A DNA stretch of 64,000 bases from JANOMH01 sp031422295 (GCA_031422295.1 JANOQM010000064.1:87468-151467); one strand, 5' to 3'; positions 18,528 to 27,280 are shown, numbered from the stretch's first letter. Numbers and translations are program-made. Notes: generated from the letters alone by a model not told the origin.

Positions 18528-19232
18528 TTTCCCCCGATCCATGCCCAGATAGGACCGCATCCCCGTGGGCGGATCGGCCAAAAATTCTGCAATCGGGACA
18601 GGCGCACAGGCGATACCCGCCTCGACCGCGATGACCTCCGCCGCGATCCGCCGTGCGTCCGCCGGGTCATGCGTAACCATCAGCAGGGTCCGGCCAGCGG
18701 CCGCCAACGTGCCAGCGGCCAAATCCAGCATCTCGTCTTTCAGGCCCGGCCCAAGTGCTGCAAAAGGCTCGTCCAGCAAAACCAACGGCCTGCCGCCTAG
18801 CAACACCCGCGCCAGTGCCGCCCGGCTTTGCTGCCCGCCGGACAAAGCGGCGGGCCTGCGCGGTCCTATCCCGGTCAGTCCGACCCGGTCCAGAACCGCG
18901 ACTATTTGCGCCGCCTCAGGCGGTGATACCCTTCCCGAAGGCCGTATACCCAGCGCCAGATTTTGCTGAACTGTCAGATGGGGGAACAGATTATTATCCT
19001 GAAACAACACGCTTATCGGCCTTTGGCCCGGGGGCAGGCCCGTCAGATCGACGCCGTCCCAGATGATCCGCCCGGCCAAGGGCCGCAAAAACCCGGAAAT
19101 TGCACTAATCAAAGTCGATTTGCCACCGCCGGACGGGCCCATAACCGCCACCACCGCACCTGACCTGACTGTCAGTTCCGCCGTCAGCTCAAATTCTCCC
19201 TGCCGCAGGCGTAGCCCTTCAAGTCGCAGCAT
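18519..19232 (-). CDS. thiQ: Thiamine ABC transporter ATP-binding protein ThiQ
   Basis: ATPase subunit driving uptake of thiamine or thiamine phosphates. Walker A GPSGGGKST, the Q-loop in LFQDNNLFPHLT, signature LSGGQQSRAALARVL, Walker B LVLLDEPFAALG and the switch HD in VTHDPADA are all present. ATG 19232 (MLRLEGLRLRQG) gives 237 residues and lies within the end of thiP, with a 14-base overlap. The longer frame to 19271 adds nothing typical of the family. The stop lies inside a repeated palindrome. Confidence 0.92.
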   Translation of the reverse strand: MLRLEGLRLRQGEFELTAELTVRSGAVVAVMGPSGGGKSTLISAISGFLRPLAGRIIWDGVDLTGLPPGQRPISVLFQDNNLFPHLTVQQNLALGIRPSGRVSPPEAAQIVAVLDRVGLTGIGPRRPAALSGGQQSRAALARVLLGGRPLVLLDEPFAALGPGLKDEMLDLAAGTLAAAGRTLLMVTHDPADARRIAAEVIAVEAGIACAPVPIAEFLADPPTGMRSYLGMDRGKVG

Positions 19233-20754
19233 GCATCCGCCCCCCGCGATCAAACAGCCAGAACAGGCCAAGCGACAGGATCAGCAACAGCAACCCCGCG
19301 CCCGCCGCTGCCTCCATCCGGTATGCGCCCATGAGCCGGGACATCGCCAACGGCAAGGTTTCGGACCGGTCAGAGGCAAACAGCGCGATCACCCCCAAAT
19401 CGCCCATGCTGAGTGCGGCGGTCAGCCCTGCCGAAAACCCGATCGGGCGGCGCAGACGCGGCAGAATCAACCAGCGCAGCCGCGCCCAGCCGGTCAGCCC
19501 CAGTTGAGTGGCCAACCGACCATAGCCCGCCTCGGCCTGTGTCACTGCCGGGCCAAGGGTTTGCTGCGTAAAAGGCAGGCTCATCACCGCATTGACTAGC
19601 AGGGTTACCGGCAGAGCCGCCAGTGCCGGGGCGGTAAATGGTTGCAATAGCAGGAATAACCCCGTGCCCATGACCAGTGACGATGTCGCCAGCGGCAGCA
19701 TCCCGATGCCCCCCATCCATCGACCAGGCCGCAACGCCAACCCTAGCCCAAGCACCAGCATCAGCGCCACTGACCCCAGTGCCACCACCAAGGACCGCAG
19801 CGCCGCAGCCCAGACCGAAGCAGGCATTTCCGTCAGCCCGGGCACGCCGCGCCAGATAACCATCGTCAGCGGCAACAGCAGAAATAGTGCTGCCAGCGTG
19901 ATCACGACTGCATCAATGCCCCGCCCGCCTGCATCCCAACGATCAACAACGCGGTCCAGCCCGGCACCCAGCCCATCCGGGGCGCTGATGCCCCACGCCA
20001 CACCAGCGACGACCGCACAAATTGCAAATTGCACGCAGGCGAGGGCTGCGGCATGTCCCGGATCAAAGTCAAACCGCAGCGCCTGATAGATTGCCAGTTC
20101 GATGGTGGTGGCCCGTGGTCCGCCACCAAGGATCAACGCCGTGGCAAAACTGGTCAGACACAGCAGGAAAACAATGGCCAATGCGCCCGGCACGACGACG
20201 CGCAGCATGGGCCATTCCAGCAGTCGAAACACCGGTGCATCCAGCGTGGCGGCCAGTCGGAACCGTTCTGCCGGGATTGCGAGCCAACCTTGCAGGATCA
20301 GGCGGGTTGCCAACGGCAGGTTGAAAAACACATGCGCCAGCACAACACCGTGCAACCCATAGATCGAGACGGGGGGCCATCCGGCCCAGCCCAGAAGGGT
20401 TGATAAGACACTATTACCGCCAAATACGGCCAAAAGCCCAAATATCGCCACCGTCACTGGCAGGATGAACGGTGCCCCCAGCAGCGTGATCAACAGTCCA
20501 CGCCCCCTGAACCGCCGCCGCGCCAAGGCCCGCGCCACCGGAATGGCCAGCCCGACTGAAATCACTGCGGACAGCCCGGCCTGCAGTAGCGTAAACCGTA
20601 TGGCTGCCCAATCGGCGGCGGTCACAACTGCGCCCTGCCCCCGAATAGCGACTGCCGCCAGCGTGCCAAATGTCAGCAACAGCACCAGCACCGCCGCAGC
20701 GATGCCGGGCCAGCGGGGCAAGCCCCCGCCTATTGTGACAGCGCGGCGCGCCAT
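19219..20754 (-). CDS. thiP: Thiamine ABC transporter permease ThiP
   Basis: The 511-residue inner-membrane protein has two fused permease halves of about six helices each. Each half has an EAA-type loop facing the ATPase: LAATLDAPVFRLLEWPML in the first and AGYGRLATQLGLTGWARLR in the second. The doubled architecture, size and flanking thiB and thiQ identify ThiP. It overlaps thiB by 25 bases and thiQ by 14, a tightly coupled operon. Confidence 0.93.
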   Translation of the reverse strand: MARRAVTIGGGLPRWPGIAAAVLVLLLTFGTLAAVAIRGQGAVVTAADWAAIRFTLLQAGLSAVISVGLAIPVARALARRRFRGRGLLITLLGAPFILPVTVAIFGLLAVFGGNSVLSTLLGWAGWPPVSIYGLHGVVLAHVFFNLPLATRLILQGWLAIPAERFRLAATLDAPVFRLLEWPMLRVVVPGALAIVFLLCLTSFATALILGGGPRATTIELAIYQALRFDFDPGHAAALACVQFAICAVVAGVAWGISAPDGLGAGLDRVVDRWDAGGRGIDAVVITLAALFLLLPLTMVIWRGVPGLTEMPASVWAAALRSLVVALGSVALMLVLGLGLALRPGRWMGGIGMLPLATSSLVMGTGLFLLLQPFTAPALAALPVTLLVNAVMSLPFTQQTLGPAVTQAEAGYGRLATQLGLTGWARLRWLILPRLRRPIGFSAGLTAALSMGDLGVIALFASDRSETLPLAMSRLMGAYRMEAAAGAGLLLLILSLGLFWLFDRGGRMHAAT

Positions 20755-21713
20755 TCCTCAACCGCTGCGTCACGCAGTTTTGCAGCGTCAACCGAGGACA
20801 ATAACAGGCTCTGTTCAGGCTTGATCAGCGTCTCGAACCCGGCAGGCAGACCACCCGCTGGCTCGACAACGGGATACATCCAGTTGGTCGTCGGAATGGC
20901 TGACTGAAAGCTGTCCGAAACGATGAACGCCATGAACTGATCTGCCAGCGCAGGCACATCAGTCGCCGCCAGTTTGGCCGCAACTTCAACCTGCAGATAA
21001 TGACCCTCGTCAAACGGCAGGGCGACCTTGGTGGCGTCACTTTCCGCGATCAGATGATAGGCGGGCGATGTCGTATAAGACAGAACCAGATCAGCCTCGC
21101 CCTCCAAGAAAAGCCCGTATGCCTCGGACCAACCGGGGGTGACGGTGACAATGTTATCGGCCAATTGTGCCCATATATCAGACGCTTGGTCGCCGTATGC
21201 CTGTTTGACCCACAGCAGCAGACCCAGACCGGGAGTTGACGACCGGGGGTCCTGAATGACGATTTTCAGGTCACTAGCCGCCAGTTCTGTAAAATTCGCG
21301 GGCATTTGCCCGCCCGCGTTGCCGACGAATGCAAACCAGCCCCAGTCATAGGGCAGAAAGGTGGTGTCGGTCCAATCCACCGGCAGGGTCAGATCGGCGG
21401 TCACGCCATGCGGGGCGAACAGGCCGGATTCCAGTGCTTTTGCGGTCAGGTTGGTATCAAGGCCGAGTACAATATCAGCCTCGGTCCTTGCCCCTTCGAG
21501 CAAGATGCGCGCCAGTAACGCTGCCCCGTCCCCACTACTGACAAATTGCAGGTCGCAGGCGCAGGCCGCCTCAAAAGCAGTCTCTATTATGGGGCCCGGG
21601 CCCCATTCTGCGGTGAAACTATCGTAGGTATAGACTGTCAGAACGGGGGTTTCAGCCTGTGCCAATGTGGCTGTCAGGCAGTATCCCGTGATGGTCAGAA
21701 GTTGGTTTCGCAT
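20730..21713 (-). CDS. thiB: Thiamine-binding periplasmic protein ThiB
   Basis: The 327-residue protein has a signal peptide ending near AQA (residue 20). The mature protein begins VLTVYTYDSF and carries family segments VLGLDTNL, PYDWGWFAFV, DPRSSTPGLGLLLW and SYTTSPAYH. It captures thiamine in the periplasm for ThiPQ. AAAGGATAACCC precedes ATG 21713, and a TPP riboswitch lies in the leader. Confidence 0.93.
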   Translation of the reverse strand: MRNQLLTITGYCLTATLAQAETPVLTVYTYDSFTAEWGPGPIIETAFEAACACDLQFVSSGDGAALLARILLEGARTEADIVLGLDTNLTAKALESGLFAPHGVTADLTLPVDWTDTTFLPYDWGWFAFVGNAGGQMPANFTELAASDLKIVIQDPRSSTPGLGLLLWVKQAYGDQASDIWAQLADNIVTVTPGWSEAYGLFLEGEADLVLSYTTSPAYHLIAESDATKVALPFDEGHYLQVEVAAKLAATDVPALADQFMAFIVSDSFQSAIPTTNWMYPVVEPAGGLPAGFETLIKPEQSLLLSSVDAAKLRDAAVEEWRAALSQ

Positions 21714-21776
21714 GGGTTATCCTTTCTTGCGCCCAATCTTTCAAATCACGGATGGGGGCATTGCGGACGACCGCGC

Positions 21777-21862
21777 TACCTTCCCTCCGCCGGTATTAAC
21801 CGGTTCAGGTTCAACGGGTCCGCTTGCGCATCTCAGCCCTGTTGCCAGAGCTCCCCGAGGTA
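21777..21862 (-). promoter_or_regulatory. TPP riboswitch (THI element) of thiBPQ
   Basis: In minus-strand order: TACCTCGGGGAGC, then GGCTGAGA (21831-21838), then GACCCGTTGAACCTGA, then CCGGTTAATACCGG, then GCGGAGGGAAGGTA. The P1 stem is formed by TACC at 21859-21862 and GGTA at 21777-21780. These are the conserved sensor parts of the thiamine-pyrophosphate riboswitch. A short GCGG-TCGT-CCGC hairpin lies immediately downstream without a T-run, so control of translation initiation seems likelier than termination. Confidence 0.95.
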
Positions 21863-21951
21863 TCCACAAACATACATAGGCTGCGGCCGGGCACAAGTGC
21901 CCCTTTCAGCGCGGGCCGCATCGCGGTAAACAAAGCCTGAAGGAGCCCGCC

Positions 21952-23058
21952 ATGAGCCTGAATACATTCGGACATTTGTTCCGCTTTACCACCTGGGGCG
22001 AAAGCCATGGCCCGGCATTGGGGGCGACGGTGGATGGCTGCCCGCCGGGGGTGCCGCTGGATGAGGGCATGATCCAGCATTGGCTGGACAAGCGCCGCCC
22101 GGGCCAGAACAAGAATATGACCCAGCGGCAAGAGCCTGATACTGTTGAGATTTTGTCGGGTGTGTATGAGGGGCAAACTACCGGCACGCCGATCCAGCTG
22201 ATGATCCGCAATCTGGACCAAAGGTCCAAGGATTATGGCGATATTGCCGACACTTTCCGCCCCGGTCATGCCGACATAACCTATTGGCAGAAATACGGAA
22301 TTCGTGATCCGCGCGGCGGTGGGCGGTCATCGGCGCGCGAAACCGCGAGCCGTGTGGCGGCGGGGGGGGTGGCGCGGGCGGCGATTGGGCTGGTGGCACC
22401 GGGGGTGTTGATCAAGGGGTATATGGTGCAGATGGGGGCCAAGGTGATTGACCGGGCCCGGTTTGACTGGGATGCCATTGATCGCAACGACTTTTGGTGC
22501 CCCGATCCTGCCGTTGCGGCGGAATGGGAGGATTATCTGGATTACCTGCGCCGCAAGGACCATAATTCGGTTGGTGCGATCATCGAGATTGTGGCGCGCG
22601 GCGTGCCTGCTGGGATTGGTGCCCCACTTTATGCCAAGTTAGACTCTGATCTGGCGGCTGCGATGATGTCGATCAATGCGGTCAAGGGGGTTGAGATTGG
22701 CGATGGCATGGCCGTGGCCAGCCTGACCGGGCGTGACAATGCTGACGAGATCAGTATGGGGCCGGATGGGCCGGTCTATAGCTCGAACCATGCGGGCGGG
22801 ATTCTGGGGGGCATTTCGACCGGGCAGGATATCGTCGTGCGTTTTGCGGTCAAACCTACATCCTCGATCCTGTCGCCGCGCCAGTCGATCCGCAAGGATG
22901 GCACGCCCTATGAGGTGATCACCAAAGGTCGCCACGACCCCTGCGTCGGCATTCGGGCTGTGCCGGTGGGCGAGGCGATGATGGCATGCGTCATCCTCGA
23001 CCATCTGCTGCTGGACCGGGGGCAAACCGGCGGCGTGCGGGGTGCGATAGGTGTCTGA
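21952..23058 (+). CDS. aroC: Chorismate synthase AroC
   Basis: Last shikimate-pathway enzyme, converting 5-enolpyruvylshikimate 3-phosphate to chorismate with reduced FMN. GESHGPALGATVDGCPPG, RPGHADITYWQKYGIRDPRG followed by GGRSSARETASRVAAGG, and GILGGISTGQ are the three family signatures. Length is 368 residues. AAGGAG stands before ATG 21952. It is divergent from the thiBPQ leader and overlaps the next gene by 8 bases. Confidence 0.96.
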   Translation: MSLNTFGHLFRFTTWGESHGPALGATVDGCPPGVPLDEGMIQHWLDKRRPGQNKNMTQRQEPDTVEILSGVYEGQTTGTPIQLMIRNLDQRSKDYGDIADTFRPGHADITYWQKYGIRDPRGGGRSSARETASRVAAGGVARAAIGLVAPGVLIKGYMVQMGAKVIDRARFDWDAIDRNDFWCPDPAVAAEWEDYLDYLRRKDHNSVGAIIEIVARGVPAGIGAPLYAKLDSDLAAAMMSINAVKGVEIGDGMAVASLTGRDNADEISMGPDGPVYSSNHAGGILGGISTGQDIVVRFAVKPTSSILSPRQSIRKDGTPYEVITKGRHDPCVGIRAVPVGEAMMACVILDHLLLDRGQTGGVRGAIGV

Positions 23059-23506
23059 ACAACTGATCATTCTGGTCCCGACCGATCCGTATTACCAGCC
23101 AGACTCTGGCGCGATCAAGCGGGCCACCAGGCGTTTGAAACCGATGCTCGGCGAACATGACCGCATCGACGTGCAGTCTTTTGACAAACCCCAGTTTTTT
23201 CACGCCATGGAGAATTTTGAATCGGTCCATTGCCCCGGCATGTCAGACCCCCTCGATATGGAATGGTGGTCTGACATGATGGACAAGGATTTCGATGGCG
23301 AAGGATATCTGCTGCGTGTGATTGACACCCCTTGCGGGATTGAGGCGCTGACCCTGAATGATCTGGAATACCGGTCGCCTGCTGCCTTTGGCGTTTTTGC
23401 GATTGAAATCGTCAACCCGAGCATTTCGTTCCTGACCGACGCAAACCAGGCGAATATCGAAAAGGTATTGGGCTGCGCCCTTCGGCAAGTCTTTGCGCAC
23501 ATCTGA
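23051..23506 (+). CDS. Hypothetical protein overlapping aroC
   Basis: The 151-residue protein starts at a GTG (MSEQLIILVPTDPYY) inside the aroC end. It is acidic and aromatic in the middle (MEWWSDMMDKDFDGEGY) and has no signal peptide, membrane segment or known motif that I can see. Coding-like codon use and the overlap with aroC support a real gene. I do not recognise the family. Confidence 0.6.
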   Translation: MSEQLIILVPTDPYYQPDSGAIKRATRRLKPMLGEHDRIDVQSFDKPQFFHAMENFESVHCPGMSDPLDMEWWSDMMDKDFDGEGYLLRVIDTPCGIEALTLNDLEYRSPAAFGVFAIEIVNPSISFLTDANQANIEKVLGCALRQVFAHI

Positions 23507-23585
23507 CCTTGATCCGTGGTGTAATGGCGAGGCTGGATGGCGCGTCTGCCTCGGCCCGTTGCCAATCGTTACTTTGACACCGGAC

Positions 23586-24269
23586 CTATCCGCCCCGTAG
23601 CCGTTTGCTGAACTCACGCAGCATCGGCACACGGCGGGGCCGGAAGCTTTCGGTGGTTGTCGTCAAAGTGACCATGCGGCCTACGGTGAAGCGGCGATAG
23701 TCAGTCCGCAGGCAGCACCAGGCCAGCACCATCAGGGATCGGTCCAGATAGACGACCGACAGCGGATAGATGCGCCGCTGCGTCACCATGCCGCTCAGGT
23801 CGCGGTAGCCAATATCGACGGCGCGCTCGTCCCATGCCGCCTCTCGCAACACCGACAAGTCCACTGGTGGCGGTTCGCGCTGGTCGAACCGGTAGACTTG
23901 CCCCACGGCATGTATCGCCTGCCGCTGGACCCGTTCCGGCAAGGTCGCGGTGATCTTGGCCATCGCCATTTCAGCGGCACGTGACAGCGCGGGGTCGGCC
24001 ATAACGCGCACTTCGGCGAGTCCCAGCACCAGTGCCTCGACCTCTAGCCGTGTGAACATCTGCGGCGGCAGGGCGGGGTCCTCGGTCAGGGTATAACCCA
24101 GCCCGGCAGCCCCATCTATCAGGGCCCCACCAGCGCGTAGTGAATCGATGTCGCGGTACAGCGTGCGTTCGGACACACCCGTTTCCCGCGCCAGCCGCGC
24201 TGCCGTGACCGGGGCGGGCAGGCGGCGCAGGGTGTCGAGCAGGCGGAACAGGCGGTCGGAACGGGACAT
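23586..24269 (-). CDS. HTH/WYL-domain transcriptional regulator (YafY-like)
   Basis: An N-terminal winged helix (residues about 5-60) contains PVTAARLARETGVSERTLYR followed by DIDSLR. A WYL domain follows, with the core YRDLSGMVTQRRIYPLSVVY and VLAWCCLRTDYRRFTVGRM. WYL proteins sense ligands or nucleic acids. The 227-residue size fits the short YafY group that often sits beside a GST or glyoxalase. It is divergent from the GST at 24347; a repeated site 7 bp from its own start suggests autoregulation. Confidence 0.88.
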   Translation of the reverse strand: MSRSDRLFRLLDTLRRLPAPVTAARLARETGVSERTLYRDIDSLRAGGALIDGAAGLGYTLTEDPALPPQMFTRLEVEALVLGLAEVRVMADPALSRAAEMAMAKITATLPERVQRQAIHAVGQVYRFDQREPPPVDLSVLREAAWDERAVDIGYRDLSGMVTQRRIYPLSVVYLDRSLMVLAWCCLRTDYRRFTVGRMVTLTTTTESFRPRRVPMLREFSKRLRGG

Positions 24270-24275
24270 GATGCT

Positions 24276-24295
24276 ACTGACGGAAACTGACAGGA
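24276..24295. promoter_or_regulatory. Candidate operator: contiguous 10-bp direct repeats
   Basis: ACTGACGGAA at 24276-24285 is followed directly by ACTGACAGGA at 24286-24295, a head-to-tail repeat of one helical turn between the WYL regulator and the GST. A TATAAG box for the GST lies at 24305-24310. Binding by the WYL regulator is inferred from position. Confidence 0.5.
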
Positions 24296-24346
24296 TGGGG
24301 TGGGTATAAGGGAGGCAGACAAAAATACCAGCAAAAGGAAATCGCC

Positions 24347-24958
24347 ATGCTGACCTTATACCACGCGCCCATGTCCCGGTCGTCCCGGATTGTCACTTTG
24401 ATTGACGAGATGGGGATTGGTGACAAGATTGAGATCAGGACGACCAACATTTTGCGACAGGACGGCAGCGGTGCCATTGATCCGGCCAATCCGCATCCAG
24501 AGGGCAAAGTCCCTGCCCTGATGCATGATGGTTCGCTGATTACCGAGTCGGGTGCGGTCATCCAGTATCTGACCGACCTTTTCCCACAGGGCGGGATGGG
24601 TCCGCTGCCGGGTTCGCCAAAACGGGGTGAATACCTGACATGGTTGCATTGGTATGGCGCGGTGATGGAGCCTGTGATGGTTCTGGATGTGGCGGGGCTG
24701 ACGCATCCGATCCTGAATGTCACCTTTCGGGGCATGACAGAGCTGACGGCCCGCCTGACCAAGGCGCTGGCACATCAGCCTTATCTTTTGGGCGATACTT
24801 ACAGTGCGGCGGATTTGTTGGTCCATTCGCCCTATGCATGGTTCAAGGACGCCACGCCGGATGTGCCGCAAATCCGCGATTGGGTGGTACGCTGTCAGGC
24901 CCGCCCATCAGTGGGGCGGACCAATGCGTTTGATGCGGCACAGATGGCCGCTGCTTAA
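24347..24958 (+). CDS. Glutathione S-transferase family protein (regulated by adjacent WYL protein)
   Basis: The 203-residue protein starts MLTLYHAPMSRSSRIV, with Ser residues at the catalytic loop, then the NPHPEGKVPAL cis-proline loop and LITESGAVIQYLTD. The helical C-terminal domain includes YLLGDTYSAADLL. AAAAGGA lies 7 bases before the ATG. It is probably the main target of the divergent WYL regulator. The substrate is unknown. Confidence 0.88.
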   Translation: MLTLYHAPMSRSSRIVTLIDEMGIGDKIEIRTTNILRQDGSGAIDPANPHPEGKVPALMHDGSLITESGAVIQYLTDLFPQGGMGPLPGSPKRGEYLTWLHWYGAVMEPVMVLDVAGLTHPILNVTFRGMTELTARLTKALAHQPYLLGDTYSAADLLVHSPYAWFKDATPDVPQIRDWVVRCQARPSVGRTNAFDAAQMAAA

Positions 24959-24993
24959 AGCAATTTGACTTTTATCCGACCCATTCCTCTGGT

Positions 24994-25068
24994 TCTCGCC
25001 CCGACGGAGGTCGGGGGCCCGATGTCAGGATGTGCGACATCGGGGCCCCGGCCTTTACCGGGGCGAGA
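24994..25068. terminator. 75-nt long imperfect stem-loop between convergent genes
   Basis: Outer arms TCTCGCCCCG (24994-25003) and CGGGGCGAGA (25059-25068) pair perfectly. Inner arms AGGTCGGGGGCCCGATGTC and GACATCGGGGCCCCGGCCT pair with two mismatches. The loop is about 8 nt. It lies between the convergent GST and thioredoxin genes, so a two-way terminator or a palindromic repeat element is likely. Confidence 0.6.
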
Positions 25069-25110
25069 CACCAAGAGGCGGTGAGCTGTTCAGGTCAGTC
25101 GCAAACCGCC

Positions 25111-25539
25111 TTAGGACGAAGTGGCCGCCCCCAGGGCAACATCCATCAGCGCCTGAATCTCTTCCGTCGCCGTGCCCGCGACGATCCGGCCCAATTCGTC
25201 CTCGCCTTTCAAGACGACGAGGGTGGACCGACGGGGGATGTTCAGGCGGATGGTCAGCGCATCTTCGCCATACTGGTCCCAATCGACATTGATGAAGGTG
25301 ATCGCTGCTTCGTAGGCGGGGTTTTCACCCTTGATCGCGCCGATCACCCGCTCTTGTGCGGCACAGGTTGAACACCAGCTGGCTTTGAAATCCAGAAACA
25401 CGGTGTCGCCAGCGGTAAGCCGTTCCTCGACCAGACCGGGCGTATAGTCGAGCGTGATGGCATGGGCTGCCAAAGGCGTCAGTGCTGGTAGCAGGCTGAC
25501 AGAGGCGGTGAGTAGCATAAAGTCGCGACGGTTCATCAT
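25111..25539 (-). CDS. Periplasmic thioredoxin-family protein
   Basis: The 142-residue protein has a leader NRRDFMLLTASVSLLP; the RR hints at Tat export but the peptide would also serve Sec. The thioredoxin fold carries the redox motif W55-CSTC-A with C56 and C59, and IPRRSTLVVL at the cis-proline position. It lies 12 bp downstream of a CcdA-like gene on the same strand. It therefore probably receives electrons from that membrane protein and reduces thiols in the periplasm, as split DsbD systems do. The start may be the second Met. Confidence 0.85.
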   Translation of the reverse strand: MMNRRDFMLLTASVSLLPALTPLAAHAITLDYTPGLVEERLTAGDTVFLDFKASWCSTCAAQERVIGAIKGENPAYEAAITFINVDWDQYGEDALTIRLNIPRRSTLVVLKGEDELGRIVAGTATEEIQALMDVALGAATSS

Positions 25540-25551
25540 AGTCTCCAGTTG

Positions 25552-26265
25552 TTAATAGCGGACCGACAGGTCCTGCAGCCAGTAGGGAAGATTTTCGACC
25601 AGCCAAAACTCGGGGATGCGCTGCAAGTCGAAGAACAGCACGACGCCGGTCAGGATGAAGATGATCGCCATGGCGGGCCGCGCCCGGGCGGCAAAGCCGC
25701 GCAACCAGTCGCGCCGCGCCCGGATCGCCGATTGCGCGCCATAGCCCAGCGCCAGAATGATGGTGGAAATGCCCAAGGCAAAGCTGGCCATGATGGCAGC
25801 GGCCCAGAGCAGGCTTTCGCCCCCCGAGGCCAGTGATATCGCCCCACCAAGCGTTGGCCCGATACAGGGCACCCAGACCGCCCCCAGCAATATGCCCCCC
25901 AGAACCTGCCCGCGCAGGCCGCTGCGGTCGATCTGATCGATGCCCGCATCGGCCCGCGTGGCGACCCCGGCGGTGGCTGTGGCAAAGCCTGCGGCGAAAC
26001 GCGGCACCAGCAGGACCAGACCGAAGGCCACCATCAGGACGGCGCCGCCTTTGGCGACTTCTTCTGGTTGCAGCCCAATGGCCCGGCCAAAGACTGCGAT
26101 GGTCATGCCAACAACGATGAAAGACAGGCTCATGCCTGCGGCCAGTGCTACCGGCCCCCAGCGGCTGGCCTGCAGGGCGGTGCCCAAGACGATGGGCAGC
26201 ACCGGCAGCACGCAGGGGTTAATCAGGGTCAGCAGCCCCGCGAGATATCCAAACAGCAATTCCAT
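25552..26265 (-). CDS. CcdA/DsbD-like transmembrane thiol-electron carrier
   Basis: The 237-residue protein has six membrane segments. The first holds NPCVLPVLPIVLG and a later one holds WVPCIGPTLGG; these are the two cysteines that carry electrons across the membrane in CcdA. Together with the downstream thioredoxin it forms a complete cytoplasm-to-periplasm reducing relay. The role may be cytochrome c maturation, which would suit a bc1-containing organism, or general periplasmic thiol repair. Confidence 0.9.
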   Translation of the reverse strand: MELLFGYLAGLLTLINPCVLPVLPIVLGTALQASRWGPVALAAGMSLSFIVVGMTIAVFGRAIGLQPEEVAKGGAVLMVAFGLVLLVPRFAAGFATATAGVATRADAGIDQIDRSGLRGQVLGGILLGAVWVPCIGPTLGGAISLASGGESLLWAAAIMASFALGISTIILALGYGAQSAIRARRDWLRGFAARARPAMAIIFILTGVVLFFDLQRIPEFWLVENLPYWLQDLSVRY

Positions 26266-26323
26266 GGCGCGGACATTGCACGGAAAACCGCGTTACAGTC
26301 AGCCCACGTGTCCGTGAGGCCGG

Positions 26324-27199
26324 TCACATGCCCGTGGGCAATTGTTTCGACCGTTGCACGGCCAGAATGCCCAAAGCGATGATAATGACCCCGGCGATAT
26401 CCAGCAACCCGAGCCGTTCGCCCAGCAGGGCCGCCGCGACGGCAACCCCGAAGAACGGGTTGAGAAAGTGGTAGGTCGCGGCCTTGACCGCCCCGATCCG
26501 CCGGACCAGCAGGAACCAGATATAGGTGGCCACCAGCCCGGAGATCAACGTGGTATAGGCAAAGGCTGCCCCCAGTTGCCATGTCCAGTTTATGGTGAAT
26601 GGTTCAAGCACCAGTGCTGGCCCCACCAGAACCGCCGCCCCGACCAGCATCTGCAAACCCACGATCATCATCAGATTATCGCCGGAGGATACCCCGCGCA
26701 TCGCCAGTGTCGCCACAGTCAACGACATGACCCCCACCCCGCACAGGGCCACCCCGGTCAGGTCGACCCCGCCGCTGATCCGCATCCCCATGATCAGGGC
26801 CACCCCCGCAACCCCGGCCAATAATCCGGCAATCGCCAGCGGGCGCAGTTTTTCCCGAAAGATCAGCCAACCGGCCAAGGCCACCAGCAGCGGCATGGTT
26901 GAGGCGATAATCGCGGCCAATGACGCCTCGATCTGTTGCAGGGCGATAAAGTTCAGGCCCAGATACAGCGCATTCTGGCAGATGCCGAACAGAACCGTTG
27001 CCGCCCACTGCGCCCGGGTCAGCCGTAAGGACTGGCCCATGGCAAGGGCGATGCCGACCCCGATAATTCCGGAACACAGGAACCGGGCGGCGAGGGCGGT
27101 CAGCGGTGGCGCATAGCTGACGATGATATGTGCCGAAGTAAAGGCCGAGGACCAGATGAACGCAAAGGCGAGGCCCATCAGAAGGGCGCGGATGTCCAT
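26324..27199 (-). CDS. EamA/DMT-family transporter
   Basis: The 291-residue protein has about ten membrane segments in two EamA halves. The first half has AFIWSSAFTSAHIIV and ASTMPLLVALAGWLIFREKL, the second TYIWFLLVRRIGAVKAATYH and FGVAVAAALLGERL. Such proteins export or import metabolites; the substrate cannot be read from the sequence. It is upstream of ccdA on the same strand with a 58-bp gap. Confidence 0.88.
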   Translation of the reverse strand: MDIRALLMGLAFAFIWSSAFTSAHIIVSYAPPLTALAARFLCSGIIGVGIALAMGQSLRLTRAQWAATVLFGICQNALYLGLNFIALQQIEASLAAIIASTMPLLVALAGWLIFREKLRPLAIAGLLAGVAGVALIMGMRISGGVDLTGVALCGVGVMSLTVATLAMRGVSSGDNLMMIVGLQMLVGAAVLVGPALVLEPFTINWTWQLGAAFAYTTLISGLVATYIWFLLVRRIGAVKAATYHFLNPFFGVAVAAALLGERLGLLDIAGVIIIALGILAVQRSKQLPTGM

Positions 27200-27240
27200 G
27201 GTGAACCTTTTTCTGCGGCGCTGGACGGGTTGGGTAAGCA

Positions 27241-27280
27241 GGAGCCTCCGGCGGGGATATTTAAGAACAAAAGAAATTGG
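27241..27280 (-). repeat. Dispersed intergenic element, copy 2
   Basis: GGAGCCTCCGGCGGGGATAT followed by TTAAGAACAAAAGAAATTGG. It is the reverse complement of the 33255-33302 copy, with a shared GGAGCCTCCGGCGGGGATAT core and a purine-rich GAACAAAAGAA end. It lies between the DMT transporter start and the HU terminator. Confidence 0.6.
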
